Positions 1 through 8,015 of a DNA stretch of 64,000 nt are shown here, in pieces. The notes beneath the pieces were generated by a model that was given only the letters and a program-made list of their open reading frames with translations, was not told the DNA's origin and made no database searches. Origin of the DNA: Burkholderia arboris (GTDB taxonomy: Bacteria > Pseudomonadota > Gammaproteobacteria > Burkholderiales > Burkholderiaceae); NCBI RefSeq assembly GCF_902499125.1, contig NZ_CABVPX010000003.1:310001-374000 (forward strand). Direction: 5' to 3'. Made by a program: the position numbers and the translations under genes. Positions within the stretch are counted from its first letter, which is position 1; each line of letters begins with the position of its first letter.

Positions 1-1057
1 CAATCGCGCGCGGCGGCACCGTCTCGGCCGGGATCGTCGCCATGAACAACGTGAAGCAGCCGAGGCCCGTGTACGTGACGAACACGAGCGCGCCGAGCGC
101 CCAGACCGAGCCGACATGGATCAGCACGACCGGGCACACGGCCGCAATCAGCGCGAACACGATCATCGTCGGCTTGCGGCCGATCCGGTCGGAGATCGCC
201 GGTACCGCGAAGCCCCAGAACACCCATGCGGCGCCGAGACAGGTCATCACGACGCCCATGTCGGACGGCGACAGATGGCGGCTTTCCACGAGGAAGACGG
301 GCGCGAACGAGATGATCACGACGAACCACGTGAGGAAGAAGCAGCTGATCAGCACGCAGAGCAGGATGTTGCGTTCCTTCAGCAGCGCCCAGCGGTTGAT
401 GGCTGCGCCGCTCGCTGCCGGCGCGCCGGCGCTTTCGGCCTGCGCATGCCGCACGCCGTCGGGCGGCACTTCGCGCACCCAGCGCCAGATGCAGAACGCG
501 ATCAGGAAGCCTGGAATGCACGACACGTAGAACGCTTCGCGCCAACCGTACGCGGTCGCGATGCCGATCACGACCGGCGGGCCGATCATCGCGCCGAGCA
601 GGCCGGCGGCCGAGCCCTGCAGCAGGCCCATGTTCAGCCCGCGGCGGCTCGGCGTCGAGCTTTCGACCATCAGCGACTGCGACAGCGGCAGCACGGGGCC
701 TTCGGCGATGCCCATCAGTGCGCGAAACGCGATCAGGCTTGCGAAGCCGCCGACGAGCCCCGACAGCGCCGAGCACACGGAAAAGCCGAACACGGCCGCG
801 ATCAGCAACGGCTTGCGCGTGCCGCGCGCGTCGGACCACGCGCCGGTCGCGGCGCCCGACAGCGCCCACGTGAGCGCGAGCGCGGACGACACCATGCCGA
901 GCTGCGTGTTCGTCAGGTGCAGCTCGGCCGACATGAACGGAAACAGGAACGACAGCGCGAGGCGGTCGAAGAACACGAAGCCGAACGTCATGAACAGGAT
1001 CAGCAACAGCCTGTTCTCATACGTCCAGGCCGATCTGGAGGAGGTTGGGGATGTCAT
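1..1057 (-). CDS. MFS transporter (C-terminal part outside window)
   Basis: Reading the minus strand from an ATG at 1057 gives an open frame of 352 codons that runs off the window. It has hydrophobic segments throughout, and a family motif A (GAWSDARGTRKP) after the second predicted helix, repeated as SDRIGRKP in the second half, as expected for a 12-helix major facilitator protein of the inner membrane. The start is 18 bases after the stop of the cupin gene, so the two are probably co-transcribed and the transporter may import the substrate of the cupin enzyme. The substrate cannot be read from sequence; an anion/aromatic acid type carrier is an inference. Confidence 0.85.
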   Translation of the reverse strand, partial: MTSPTSSRSAWTYENRLLLILFMTFGFVFFDRLALSFLFPFMSAELHLTNTQLGMVSSALALTWALSGAATGAWSDARGTRKPLLIAAVFGFSVCSALSGLVGGFASLIAFRALMGIAEGPVLPLSQSLMVESSTPSRRGLNMGLLQGSAAGLLGAMIGPPVVIGIATAYGWREAFYVSCIPGFLIAFCIWRWVREVPPDGVRHAQAESAGAPAASGAAINRWALLKERNILLCVLISCFFLTWFVVIISFAPVFLVESRHLSPSDMGVVMTCLGAAWVFWGFAVPAISDRIGRKPTMIVFALIAAVCPVVLIHVGSVWALGALVFVTYTGLGCFTLFMATIPAETVPPRAI

Positions 1058-1075
1058 GGGGAGCCTCGCCGTGCG

Positions 1076-1609
1076 TCAGCGGAACAGCTTCTCGATCGCT
1101 TGCGCGCCGAGGCCGACCTTCTCGTAGTGCGCCTTGCACATCGCGATGTACGAGTGCACGTCGAAGTAGCCGTCGGGGTTGCCTTCCTCGTCGAGCCAGA
1201 TCAGCGGCCCGGTGACGATGAAGAACGCGCGCATCGGCTCCGGATGATCGAACGCGACCAGCGTGTGGCCTTCGCCCGGCGTCTCGTACACGAAATCGCC
1301 GCGCGTCGCGGTCCATTCGTGCTCCAGGTAGCCCCATTTCCCCGACAGCGTGTACGCGAACACCTCGTGCGGGTGATAGTGACGGTTCACGAGCCCGGCT
1401 TCCTTCGCCATCAGGATGTCGCACCATTTGTTCTGCGACGGCGAGATCCACAGCGGCCGCGACGAAACCGTTTCGGTGAACGGAACGTAATAGCGCTCGT
1501 CGTCGGTGGCCGCGTTCGGGATGTAGGCTTCGGGCAGCGCATCGGGCTTGAACGGATTGGCAATCGCCGGGATGTTTTGCCAGAATTCGGATACGGCTTT
1601 GTCGACCAC
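1076..1609 (-). CDS. Cupin dioxygenase, 2,4'-dihydroxyacetophenone dioxygenase-like
   Basis: This 177-residue single-domain cupin has the length of 2,4'-dihydroxyacetophenone dioxygenases, which cleave the aromatic ketone side chain to 4-hydroxybenzoate and formate. The metal-binding motif 1 is visible as HYHPHEVFAYTLSG (residues near 75-90) and motif 2 as PGEGHTLV. The start is GTG at 1609, chosen because an AAGGAG ribosome site lies 7 bases upstream; a longer in-frame ATG at 1870 would overlap the divergent AraC gene. It leads an operon with the MFS gene. If the assignment is right its product would feed the pobA/pca genes at 22-29 kb. Substrate assignment is by similarity to the family only. 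Confidence 0.75.
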   Translation of the reverse strand: MVDKAVSEFWQNIPAIANPFKPDALPEAYIPNAATDDERYYVPFTETVSSRPLWISPSQNKWCDILMAKEAGLVNRHYHPHEVFAYTLSGKWGYLEHEWTATRGDFVYETPGEGHTLVAFDHPEPMRAFFIVTGPLIWLDEEGNPDGYFDVHSYIAMCKAHYEKVGLGAQAIEKLFR

Positions 1610-1646
1610 GGTTTGTCTCCTTGCATGAGTTGTCGTGGGCTCGACT

Positions 1647-1698
1647 TTAGCCAGCCGGTGCGCGCCACTCTTGACTGGACTGGACGAATTGCTTGACC
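1647..1698 (-). promoter_or_regulatory. Shared AraC-type operator/promoter motif before the cupin gene
   Basis: On the minus strand CGGTCAA (1692-1698) is followed 22 bases later by CAGTCAA (1671-1677), then 19 bases and GCTAA (1647-1651). The same GTCAA-N19-GCTAA arrangement occurs before the GMC oxidoreductase gene. Tandem half-sites two helical turns apart next to a -10-like element are typical of AraC-family activators, two of which are encoded here. Confidence 0.5.
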
Positions 1699-1785
1699 GC
1701 GCCGGACATTGCATCGCACCAAAATCCAGACGAACCATCCCCCAATCCGTGCCGCTCCGCACGACAGGCGCCCGCAGGAGGCGAC

Positions 1786-2766
1786 GTGACGAATTCGACC
1801 GTTTTTTCATGCACGCGAGGCTCGACGGCCGACGTGCCGGCGCGCGACAGGATGGCGTACTGGGATGCATTCAATGCGGCGACGCTGGTCGGGCTGCGCT
1901 GCTCGTCGCTGTCGCCGGCCGGGCTCGAGGTCGAGAAGACCGACATCGCGCTGCCGGGCCTCGGCATCGCCGACATCAGCGGCCGGGACCACGTGATCGA
2001 GCGCAGCCCCGCGTTGGTGCGCCAGTTGCCGAAGGAATCGCTGTTCGCGTGCCAGATCCTCAGCGGGCGCGCGTATTTCATCCAGCGTGACCGGTGCCTG
2101 CTTGCGGAAGCCGGCGATGTCGTCGTCTACGACACGCGCGTGCCTTATCTGTTCGGATTCCTGACGCCGATGCGGCAGCTGCTGATCGACATTCCGGTCA
2201 CGTCGTTCGACGATCGGCTCGATGCCGAGCTGGCTGCGCTGCCGCTGCGGATCGCACCGAAACCGGGCGCGGGCGCGATGCTCGGCGCGACGTTGCGTGC
2301 GAGCGTCGAGCGGTTCATGAAGGCGCCCGTCGAGCGCGATGCCGCGCGCTTCGCCGAGCACACGCGCACGCTGATCGCGGAACTCATCGACACGGAAGTG
2401 AACGGTGCGGGTGCGACGCGCGCGTCGCTGTCGTACCTGCTGACCGCGAAGCAGTACATCGCAACGCACCTCGGCGAGCCGGAGCTCGGGCCGCAGGCCG
2501 TCGCCGATGCGGTCGGGCTGTCGCTGCGGCACCTGGGCCGTCTCTTCGCGGCGGAGGGCGAGTCGATCACGCAGCACATCTGGTCGGAGCGGCTGTCGCA
2601 CGCCCATCGCGAGCTGACCGATGCGCGGCTGCGCAAGACGAGCGTCGGAGAGATCGCGTTTCGCTGGGGGTTTTCGAGCCAGGCGCACTTCAGCCGCGCG
2701 ATTCGCGAGCGCTACGGTGCGTCGCCGATGGCGCTGCGCGATGCGGCGCGGGCGGGCGGGGGCTGA
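1786..2766 (+). CDS. AraC family transcriptional regulator
   Basis: The protein (326 residues from GTG at 1786) has an N-terminal cupin-like ligand region of the AraC_binding_2 type and a C-terminal double helix-turn-helix, ending with the signature stretch EIAFRWGFSSQAHFSRAIRERYG. The GTG is preferred over an ATG at 1693 because AGGAGG sits 5 bases before it and the longer form has no regulator-like sequence. It is transcribed away from the cupin-MFS operon, the usual place for a local activator. It resembles the second AraC gene at 4.6-5.5 kb, suggesting paralogues responding to related aromatic compounds. Effector unknown. Confidence 0.85.
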   Translation: MTNSTVFSCTRGSTADVPARDRMAYWDAFNAATLVGLRCSSLSPAGLEVEKTDIALPGLGIADISGRDHVIERSPALVRQLPKESLFACQILSGRAYFIQRDRCLLAEAGDVVVYDTRVPYLFGFLTPMRQLLIDIPVTSFDDRLDAELAALPLRIAPKPGAGAMLGATLRASVERFMKAPVERDAARFAEHTRTLIAELIDTEVNGAGATRASLSYLLTAKQYIATHLGEPELGPQAVADAVGLSLRHLGRLFAAEGESITQHIWSERLSHAHRELTDARLRKTSVGEIAFRWGFSSQAHFSRAIRERYGASPMALRDAARAGGG

Positions 2767-2787
2767 TAGCCGGTTTCCGAAGGTTCG

Positions 2788-2814
2788 GCGGCGCGTGAGT
2801 CACGCGCCGCTTTT
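2788..2814 (+). terminator. Rho-independent terminator after AraC gene
   Basis: An almost perfect palindrome with 11-base arms (left arm GCGGCGCGTGA) and essentially no loop is followed by TTTT and GTTTT. It lies 21 bases after the AraC stop and before the end of the convergent GMC gene, so it may work in both directions. Confidence 0.75.
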
Positions 2815-2852
2815 GTTTTCGTCGCGCGTACGGCAGTAACGCGCCCGCCGCG

Positions 2853-4418
2853 TCACTCCGCCAGCATGAACTCGGCACAGCGCTCCGCGATCATGATCGT
2901 CGGCGCGTTGGTGTTGCCGGACACGATGCGCGGCATCACCGACGCATCGCAGATCCGCAATCCGTCGACGCCCTGCACCTTGAGGCGCGGCGTGACGACG
3001 GCGTCCGCATCGTTGCCCATGCGGCAGGTGCCGGCCGGGTGATAGACGGTTTTCGCACGACGCCGCACGTGGTCGGCAAGCGCCGCATCGGTCAGCGTCT
3101 CGGCTTCGCGAACGATGCGCGCGAGCGACGGCGCGCGGATGATCTGCCGCGCGAGCGCGACGCCGCGCACGAGGCCGTCGACATCGGCCGGATCGGACAG
3201 CGCGCCGCTGTCGAACAGGATCGGCGCGGCCGGATCGTTGCCGCGCAGTTGCACGGAACCGCGTGAACGCGGCCTGAGCAGGCACGGGTTGATCGACAGG
3301 CCGTGGCCGGGCAGCGGTTCGCGGTCGACGTCACCGACGAGCGTCGGCAGCACGTGGAACTGGATGTCCGGGCGGCCGTTGCCCGTCGTATCGACGAACG
3401 CGCCCGATTCGACGACGTTCGACGTCAGCAGGCCCGTGCGGCACAGCATCCATTGCAGCCCGTGTCGCCATGCCTTCAACCCGCGATCCTCGCCCAGCAG
3501 GCTGACCGGCGCTTGACTGCGGCCGTAGATCGATACCTCGAGGTGGTCTTGATAGTTCGCGCCGACGTCGCGGCTGTCATGCAGCACGTCGATGCCGTGC
3601 GCGCCCAGGTGCGCGCCGGGCCCGATGCCCGACAGCATCAGCAGCTTCGGCGTGCTCAGCGCGCCGGCCGCGAGCACGACATCGGCGCGCGCCGCGGCCG
3701 ACCCCGTCGCGCCGCTTTCGGTGCGCCATTCGACGCCGGTCGCGCGCCGGCCGTCGAACCGGATGCGCGTCACGCGGCAGCCGGTCAGCACACGCAGGTT
3801 CGGATGGGCGATCGCGTCGGCCAGATAGGTGGCTGCGGTGCTGCCGCGCTGCCCGTCGAAGATCGTCGTGTGATAGAAGCCGACGCCGTGCTGCGCGGCG
3901 CCGTTGAAGTCGTCGTTGTACGCGATGCCGGTTTCCTGCGCGGCCTTCACGAACGCGAGGCTCAGCGGGTGCCGGAAGCGCGTGTCGCCGACCTTCAACG
4001 GCCCGTCGGTGCCATGAAACGGCTCGGACAGCCGCAGGTGCGATTCGGCCCGCTTGAACACCGGCAGCACGTCGTCCCAGCCCCAGCCCGTGCAGCCGAG
4101 TGCGGCCCAGTCGTCATAGTCCTCGCGCGTGCCGCGCACGTACAGCATCGCGTTGACCGAGCTGCCGCCGCCGAGCGTGCGGCCCTGCGGCACGTAGGTC
4201 TTGCGTCCCGCCGCGCCAGGTTGCGGCTCGCTCTCGAACGTGACCGTGCGCTGCGTGCCGAGCACACGGATGAAGGTCGCCGGAATCCGGATGAACAGGC
4301 TGTCGTCCTTCGGGCCGTCCTCGAGCAGCAACACGCGCCGGCCGGCCTTCACCAGCCGGTGCGCAACCGTGCAGCCGGCCGAACCGCCGCCGACGACGAT
4401 GTGGTCGTACGTCTCCAT
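2853..4418 (-). CDS. GMC family FAD-dependent oxidoreductase
   Basis: This 521-residue flavoprotein starts with the dinucleotide-binding stretch VVGGGSAGCTVAHRL, has GMC signature 1 around residues 85-110 (GRTLGGGSSVNAMLYVRG) and signature 2 (GALSTPKLLMLSGIGP), and ends with the catalytic histidine region YHPAGTCRMG followed by SGNTNAPTIMI. Family members oxidise primary or secondary alcohols (choline, aryl alcohols, polyethylene glycol). An AGGAG site precedes the ATG. Its promoter shares a motif with the cupin gene, so it probably belongs to the same regulon and may oxidise a hydroxylated aromatic intermediate; the substrate is not readable. Confidence 0.85.
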   Translation of the reverse strand: METYDHIVVGGGSAGCTVAHRLVKAGRRVLLLEDGPKDDSLFIRIPATFIRVLGTQRTVTFESEPQPGAAGRKTYVPQGRTLGGGSSVNAMLYVRGTREDYDDWAALGCTGWGWDDVLPVFKRAESHLRLSEPFHGTDGPLKVGDTRFRHPLSLAFVKAAQETGIAYNDDFNGAAQHGVGFYHTTIFDGQRGSTAATYLADAIAHPNLRVLTGCRVTRIRFDGRRATGVEWRTESGATGSAAARADVVLAAGALSTPKLLMLSGIGPGAHLGAHGIDVLHDSRDVGANYQDHLEVSIYGRSQAPVSLLGEDRGLKAWRHGLQWMLCRTGLLTSNVVESGAFVDTTGNGRPDIQFHVLPTLVGDVDREPLPGHGLSINPCLLRPRSRGSVQLRGNDPAAPILFDSGALSDPADVDGLVRGVALARQIIRAPSLARIVREAETLTDAALADHVRRRAKTVYHPAGTCRMGNDADAVVTPRLKVQGVDGLRICDASVMPRIVSGNTNAPTIMIAERCAEFMLAE

Positions 4419-4477
4419 CCCGCTTCTTCTCCTTGCTGTCCGGCGGCGGAACGAGTGCCGCCGCGCAGGAAGCCAGC

Positions 4478-4507
4478 TTAGCGAGCGGGTTGCGGCCCCA
4501 TTTGACC
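4478..4507 (-). promoter_or_regulatory. Shared AraC-type operator/promoter motif before the GMC gene
   Basis: CGGTCAA (4501-4507 on the minus strand) is followed after 19 bases by GCTAA (4478-4482), the same arrangement as before the cupin gene. In both cases a GGTCAA begins at the same distance, 84 bases, from the start codon. This points to control by one regulator. Confidence 0.5.
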
Positions 4508-4568
4508 GGGACGGACGCCGTGCTTGCCTCGTCCGGACATGGCGGCGGGGGGGCGGCGCGCACGCGCG

Positions 4569-5537
4569 CTAGCGCGCGTCGGCGGGGGCGCGCGTGTCGC
4601 TCGGCGTCTCGCCGAAACGTGCGCGATAGCTGCGGCTGAAGTGCGCGCTGTTGTTGAAGCCCCAGCGGAACGCGATTTCGCTGACCGTCAGGTGCTTCAG
4701 CGACCGGTCGCGCAGGTCGGCGCGGCAGCGTTCGAGCCGCCGCGCGAGGATGTAGCGCGTGAGCGGCATCCCTTCGATCTCGAACACGCGCGCAAGCTGG
4801 CGTGGCGACAGGTTGATCGCGCGGCTGACCGACCGGCTGTCGAGTTCGTCGTCGGCGAGATGGCTGTCGATGAACGCCTTTGCGCGCGACAGCGTGTGGA
4901 CGGTCGACTTCGTCGGCGATGCGTCGCCGTCGCGCAGCCGCAGCATCGACTGCACGAGATCGAGGATCGCGGCGGCGCGCCGTTCGCGTGCGTCGGGCGC
5001 GGGCTCCTGCGGCGCGGCGAGCAGCGCGTACACCTGCCGCACGGCCCACGACGTCACACCGTCGTCGCGATCGATCTTGACGAGGCTGCGGTAGCGCCAC
5101 GGCCCCACACGCGCTTCGAACACGTCGCGCGGCACGTCGAGCACGGTCATCGCCATGTCCGCGGGAAAGCCGTGACCGTACGGCATCGACGTGTCGTACA
5201 GCACGAGGTCGCCGGGCCCGTGCTGCATGCAGTCGACGTCCTGGAACGTGTAACCCCGCCCTTCGTGCATCAGGCAGATGAACACCGCGTCGCGCTGGTC
5301 TGCGTGGATGTTGTGCGGCGTGCGCACGACCGCGTGCCGGTTCGCGACGATGTCGCATGCGCCGAACAGCCCGAGATCGCGCTTGCGCATCGACGCGTCG
5401 ATGCCTTCGGACGACTTTCCGCTGCATTCGATCCGCACGAGCGTGCGCGCGACATGGTCGACCCAGAAGTCGACGCGCTCGGCGCCGCGTACGGCGCGCG
5501 TCGAGACCGTGGCGATCTCCGTGCTGGTGTCCGGCAT
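4569..5537 (-). CDS. AraC family transcriptional regulator
   Basis: A 322-residue protein with an N-terminal AraC_binding_2-like sensor half and a C-terminal AraC DNA-binding domain (second helix-turn-helix EIAFRWGFNNSAHFSRSYRARFG). It reads in the same direction as the GMC gene, 150 bases upstream of it, but the GMC gene has its own operator between them. The first helix-turn-helix contains SVSRAINLSPRQLARVF. A GCGCGGTCAA element like those in the two nearby promoters occurs at 5589-5598, 52 bases before this start, which would fit autoregulation. Which of the two AraC proteins controls the cluster is not decidable here. Confidence 0.85.
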   Translation of the reverse strand: MPDTSTEIATVSTRAVRGAERVDFWVDHVARTLVRIECSGKSSEGIDASMRKRDLGLFGACDIVANRHAVVRTPHNIHADQRDAVFICLMHEGRGYTFQDVDCMQHGPGDLVLYDTSMPYGHGFPADMAMTVLDVPRDVFEARVGPWRYRSLVKIDRDDGVTSWAVRQVYALLAAPQEPAPDARERRAAAILDLVQSMLRLRDGDASPTKSTVHTLSRAKAFIDSHLADDELDSRSVSRAINLSPRQLARVFEIEGMPLTRYILARRLERCRADLRDRSLKHLTVSEIAFRWGFNNSAHFSRSYRARFGETPSDTRAPADAR

Positions 5538-5740
5538 GACGTTCTCCCAATGACCGCCTGAGCGGCGCAGTCTCGGGCACGCCGAATGGCGCGGTCAATC
5601 CGTGAAAGACCCGGGGCAAGCGCGTGACGCGCTTGCAGCGGGGCGCTGCGGGCGGTTGCGCGATCGATGTCCGGCAGAGTCAAAGGAAGCGGCCGTGCGA
5701 GTCAAAACACGTGTGCGATTTTGGGCTAGGCCGTGCCGGG

Positions 5741-6529
5741 TTACTTCGATGAAGACGACGGCAGCCCGAGCGACACGTCCTGCTCGTAGCCCATCTTGCC
5801 GTCACGGAACTCGACGCTCACGTAGCCGGCCCGCCGCGCGTCGGCGACGTTCGCGTAGATCGACGTCATCACCATCCCCGCATCGCAGCCGAGTGCGATC
5901 GTGCGGTCGATGCGGCCCGTCGCGATGTTCACGGCCCGCAGCGATTGCATCGCCACGCCGCACTTGTCGGACAGCGCATAGGCGCCGACCAGCATGTGCG
6001 TCTTCGTGCGATACCACATCGGGATCTCGACGGTGCCGTCGAGCTGCGGGTGATCCTGGTCGTTGTCGTTCAGTCGCCCGACTTCGTTCAGCGTGATCGG
6101 GAGCGTGTTGCGGCCGTCGTCCCAGGTGCCGGTTGCCGTTTTTCCGGCGACCGTCAGCGCGATCGGGCAGGGCTTCGGCCGCGCTGGCGATGCGGCCGGC
6201 ACGACCGGCGAGTCGGCGTTCGATGCGGGTGATGACGCTTCGCACAGCGTCATGCGGCCGTCGGGCTCGCGGTGGCCCCGCAACGGGATCGGTTTGCGAT
6301 GCGCGTCGTAGTAATAGCTGCCGTCGACGCGCCAGCGGCCTGCGTCGTTGTGGTTGATTGCGTCGTAGGTCTGCAGCGATACGTGGACGGGTGCATTGCC
6401 GATCGTGCCGGTGTAATTCGCGATTTCGTACCAGCCTGCAAAGGACACGGCCGGCGCGCAGGCGAGCAGTGCGGCAATCGCTGCGGCGAACGGGCGGGAG
6501 AATCGGGCGCGGCGCGTGATTCGGATCAT
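5741..6529 (-). CDS. Secreted protein of unknown function
   Basis: This 262-residue protein begins with a clear Sec signal peptide: basic MIRITRRARFSR, a hydrophobic alanine/leucine core, then cleavage after SFA before GWYE. The mature part is mostly predicted beta strand, with repeated YxGTIGxxPVHVSLQ- and VDGSYYYD-type segments and four or more cysteines that could form disulfides. No enzyme motif is recognisable. The start at 6529 is chosen because the signal peptide begins there; an upstream in-frame ATG would add 22 non-signal residues. It follows the aldo/keto reductase gene in the same direction with a gap of about 180 bases. Periplasmic location is an inference. Confidence 0.7.
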   Translation of the reverse strand: MIRITRRARFSRPFAAAIAALLACAPAVSFAGWYEIANYTGTIGNAPVHVSLQTYDAINHNDAGRWRVDGSYYYDAHRKPIPLRGHREPDGRMTLCEASSPASNADSPVVPAASPARPKPCPIALTVAGKTATGTWDDGRNTLPITLNEVGRLNDNDQDHPQLDGTVEIPMWYRTKTHMLVGAYALSDKCGVAMQSLRAVNIATGRIDRTIALGCDAGMVMTSIYANVADARRAGYVSVEFRDGKMGYEQDVSLGLPSSSSK

Positions 6530-6711
6530 CGACGGTTTGTGTGCGTGGGACGGGTTCGGGCGCGAAGGAGGCTCGCCATTGTATCCATCCGTCATTCCGC
6601 GAACTTCCGCCTTCGCGCACGCGGCGAAACCGAAGCACTCAGGACACAGGCCGGTCGTGAAACCGCGCGGATTGCGCGGCTCCGCCGGCCGGCCCGCCGC
6701 CGTCGCGGACC

Positions 6712-7659
6712 TCAGGTCGCGCTCGCCTCGTCGATCTGGCGGATATCGTCCTGATCGAGCTGAACGCGGATCGCTTCGCCGAGCAGTTCGAGCTGCGCGA
6801 GCGACGTCGCGCTGGCGATCGGCGCGGTGATCGTCGGCCGCGCGATCTGCCACGCGAGCGCGATCGCGGCCGGTTGCGTGCGGTGCTTCTCCGACACGGC
6901 ATCGAGCGCCGCGAGGATGCGCAGCCCGCGTTCGTTGAGATAGCCGGCGACGCGATCGCCGCGCACGCTCTTCTTCAGGTCGGCCTCGCTGCGGTACTTG
7001 CCCGACAGGAAGCCGCTCGCGAGCGCGTAGTAGTTCACGACGCCGAGCTTCAGGTCGCGCACGACCGGCTCGAGATCGCGTTCGTAGTCGGCACGGTCGA
7101 TCAGGTTGTATTCGGGCTGGATGACCTGGTACGCGGGCAACCCGTCGCGCTGGCTGATGGCGGCGGCTTCGCGCAGGCGCGCGCCGCTGTAGTTCGATGC
7201 GCCGATGATGCGCACCTTGCCCGCGTCGATCAGCGCCTGGTACGCGCCGAGCGTTTCTTCGAGCGGGGCCGTGTCGGCGAGGTCGCGGTGCGAGAAATAC
7301 AGGTCGATGTAGTCGGTCTGCAGGCGGCGCAGCGAATCGTCGACGGCCTTCAGGACGTTGCCCTTCGACAGCCCGGCGCGCGCGGCCAGCAGGCCGACCT
7401 TGGTCGCGATCACGACCTGCTCGCGCTTGCCGGAACGCTTGAGCCACTTGCCGATGATCGTTTCCGATTCGCCGCCGCTGTTGCCGGGTACCCAGGCCGA
7501 ATAGACGTCGGCCGTGTCGATGAAGTTGATGCCGGTGTCGGCGAGCGCGTCGAGCAGTGCGAACGATGCGTGCTCGTCGACGGTCCAGCCGAAGACGTTG
7601 CCGCCGAATGCGAGCGGCGAAACCTGGATAGTCGACGTGCCGAGGGTGCGGTGTGCCAT
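6712..7659 (-). CDS. Aldo/keto reductase
   Basis: A 315-residue TIM-barrel NADPH-dependent reductase. The catalytic tetrad is visible: Asp and Tyr in FIDTADVYSAW (near residues 45-55), Lys in VVIATKVG and His in YFSHRDL. The C-terminal part carries the cofactor-binding stretch seen in the family (PAIALAWQIARPTITAPIAS). GGAG lies 7 bases before the ATG. Members reduce aldehydes and ketones to alcohols; the physiological substrate is not predictable. It reads away from the vgrG cluster. Confidence 0.88.
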   Translation of the reverse strand: MAHRTLGTSTIQVSPLAFGGNVFGWTVDEHASFALLDALADTGINFIDTADVYSAWVPGNSGGESETIIGKWLKRSGKREQVVIATKVGLLAARAGLSKGNVLKAVDDSLRRLQTDYIDLYFSHRDLADTAPLEETLGAYQALIDAGKVRIIGASNYSGARLREAAAISQRDGLPAYQVIQPEYNLIDRADYERDLEPVVRDLKLGVVNYYALASGFLSGKYRSEADLKKSVRGDRVAGYLNERGLRILAALDAVSEKHRTQPAAIALAWQIARPTITAPIASATSLAQLELLGEAIRVQLDQDDIRQIDEASAT

Positions 7660-8015
7660 GTTCTGCTCCGATAGCTGCGGGTGAAGGGATGGGACTGCGG
7701 GAGGTGAAGCCGGTCGCGTTGAGACGGCAAAGCGCGTGGCGAGGTTCCGTCACGGGCGTGCCAACCGGCGTGTTTCGCGATCGTGCGCCGGGATGCCGGA
7801 CAAGGTGACGTCATCATGGCGCCGATATCCGTTCGAGCGTCGCAGCCGGCGCACGCAAGATGCTGTATTTATTACCGATTTTCCGTGCGGAACTAGGGAA
7901 ACGACGCAGGACGCCAATGTTGTCGCGGTGGATTGTCTACGATATCCTTTCATCCCAAAATTAAGAGCGGCAACAGGCCGCTGCCATACGAACGAATAAT
8001 CATTCTGAGGCGGTC
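7660..8015. other. Divergent intergenic region, reductase/vgrG
   Basis: The 356 bases hold no convincing gene. The right half is AT-richer than its neighbours and probably carries the vgrG promoter. A short hairpin with arms AGCGGC/GCCGCT (7967-7983) lies about 30 bases before the vgrG start and could be in its leader. GAGGCGGTC just before 8016 is the vgrG ribosome site. Confidence 0.5.

Noticed and set aside
116..1696. Long plus-strand open frame of 526 codons
   Set aside because: It is the antisense shadow of the MFS and cupin genes: arginine-, histidine- and glutamine-rich without any family motif.
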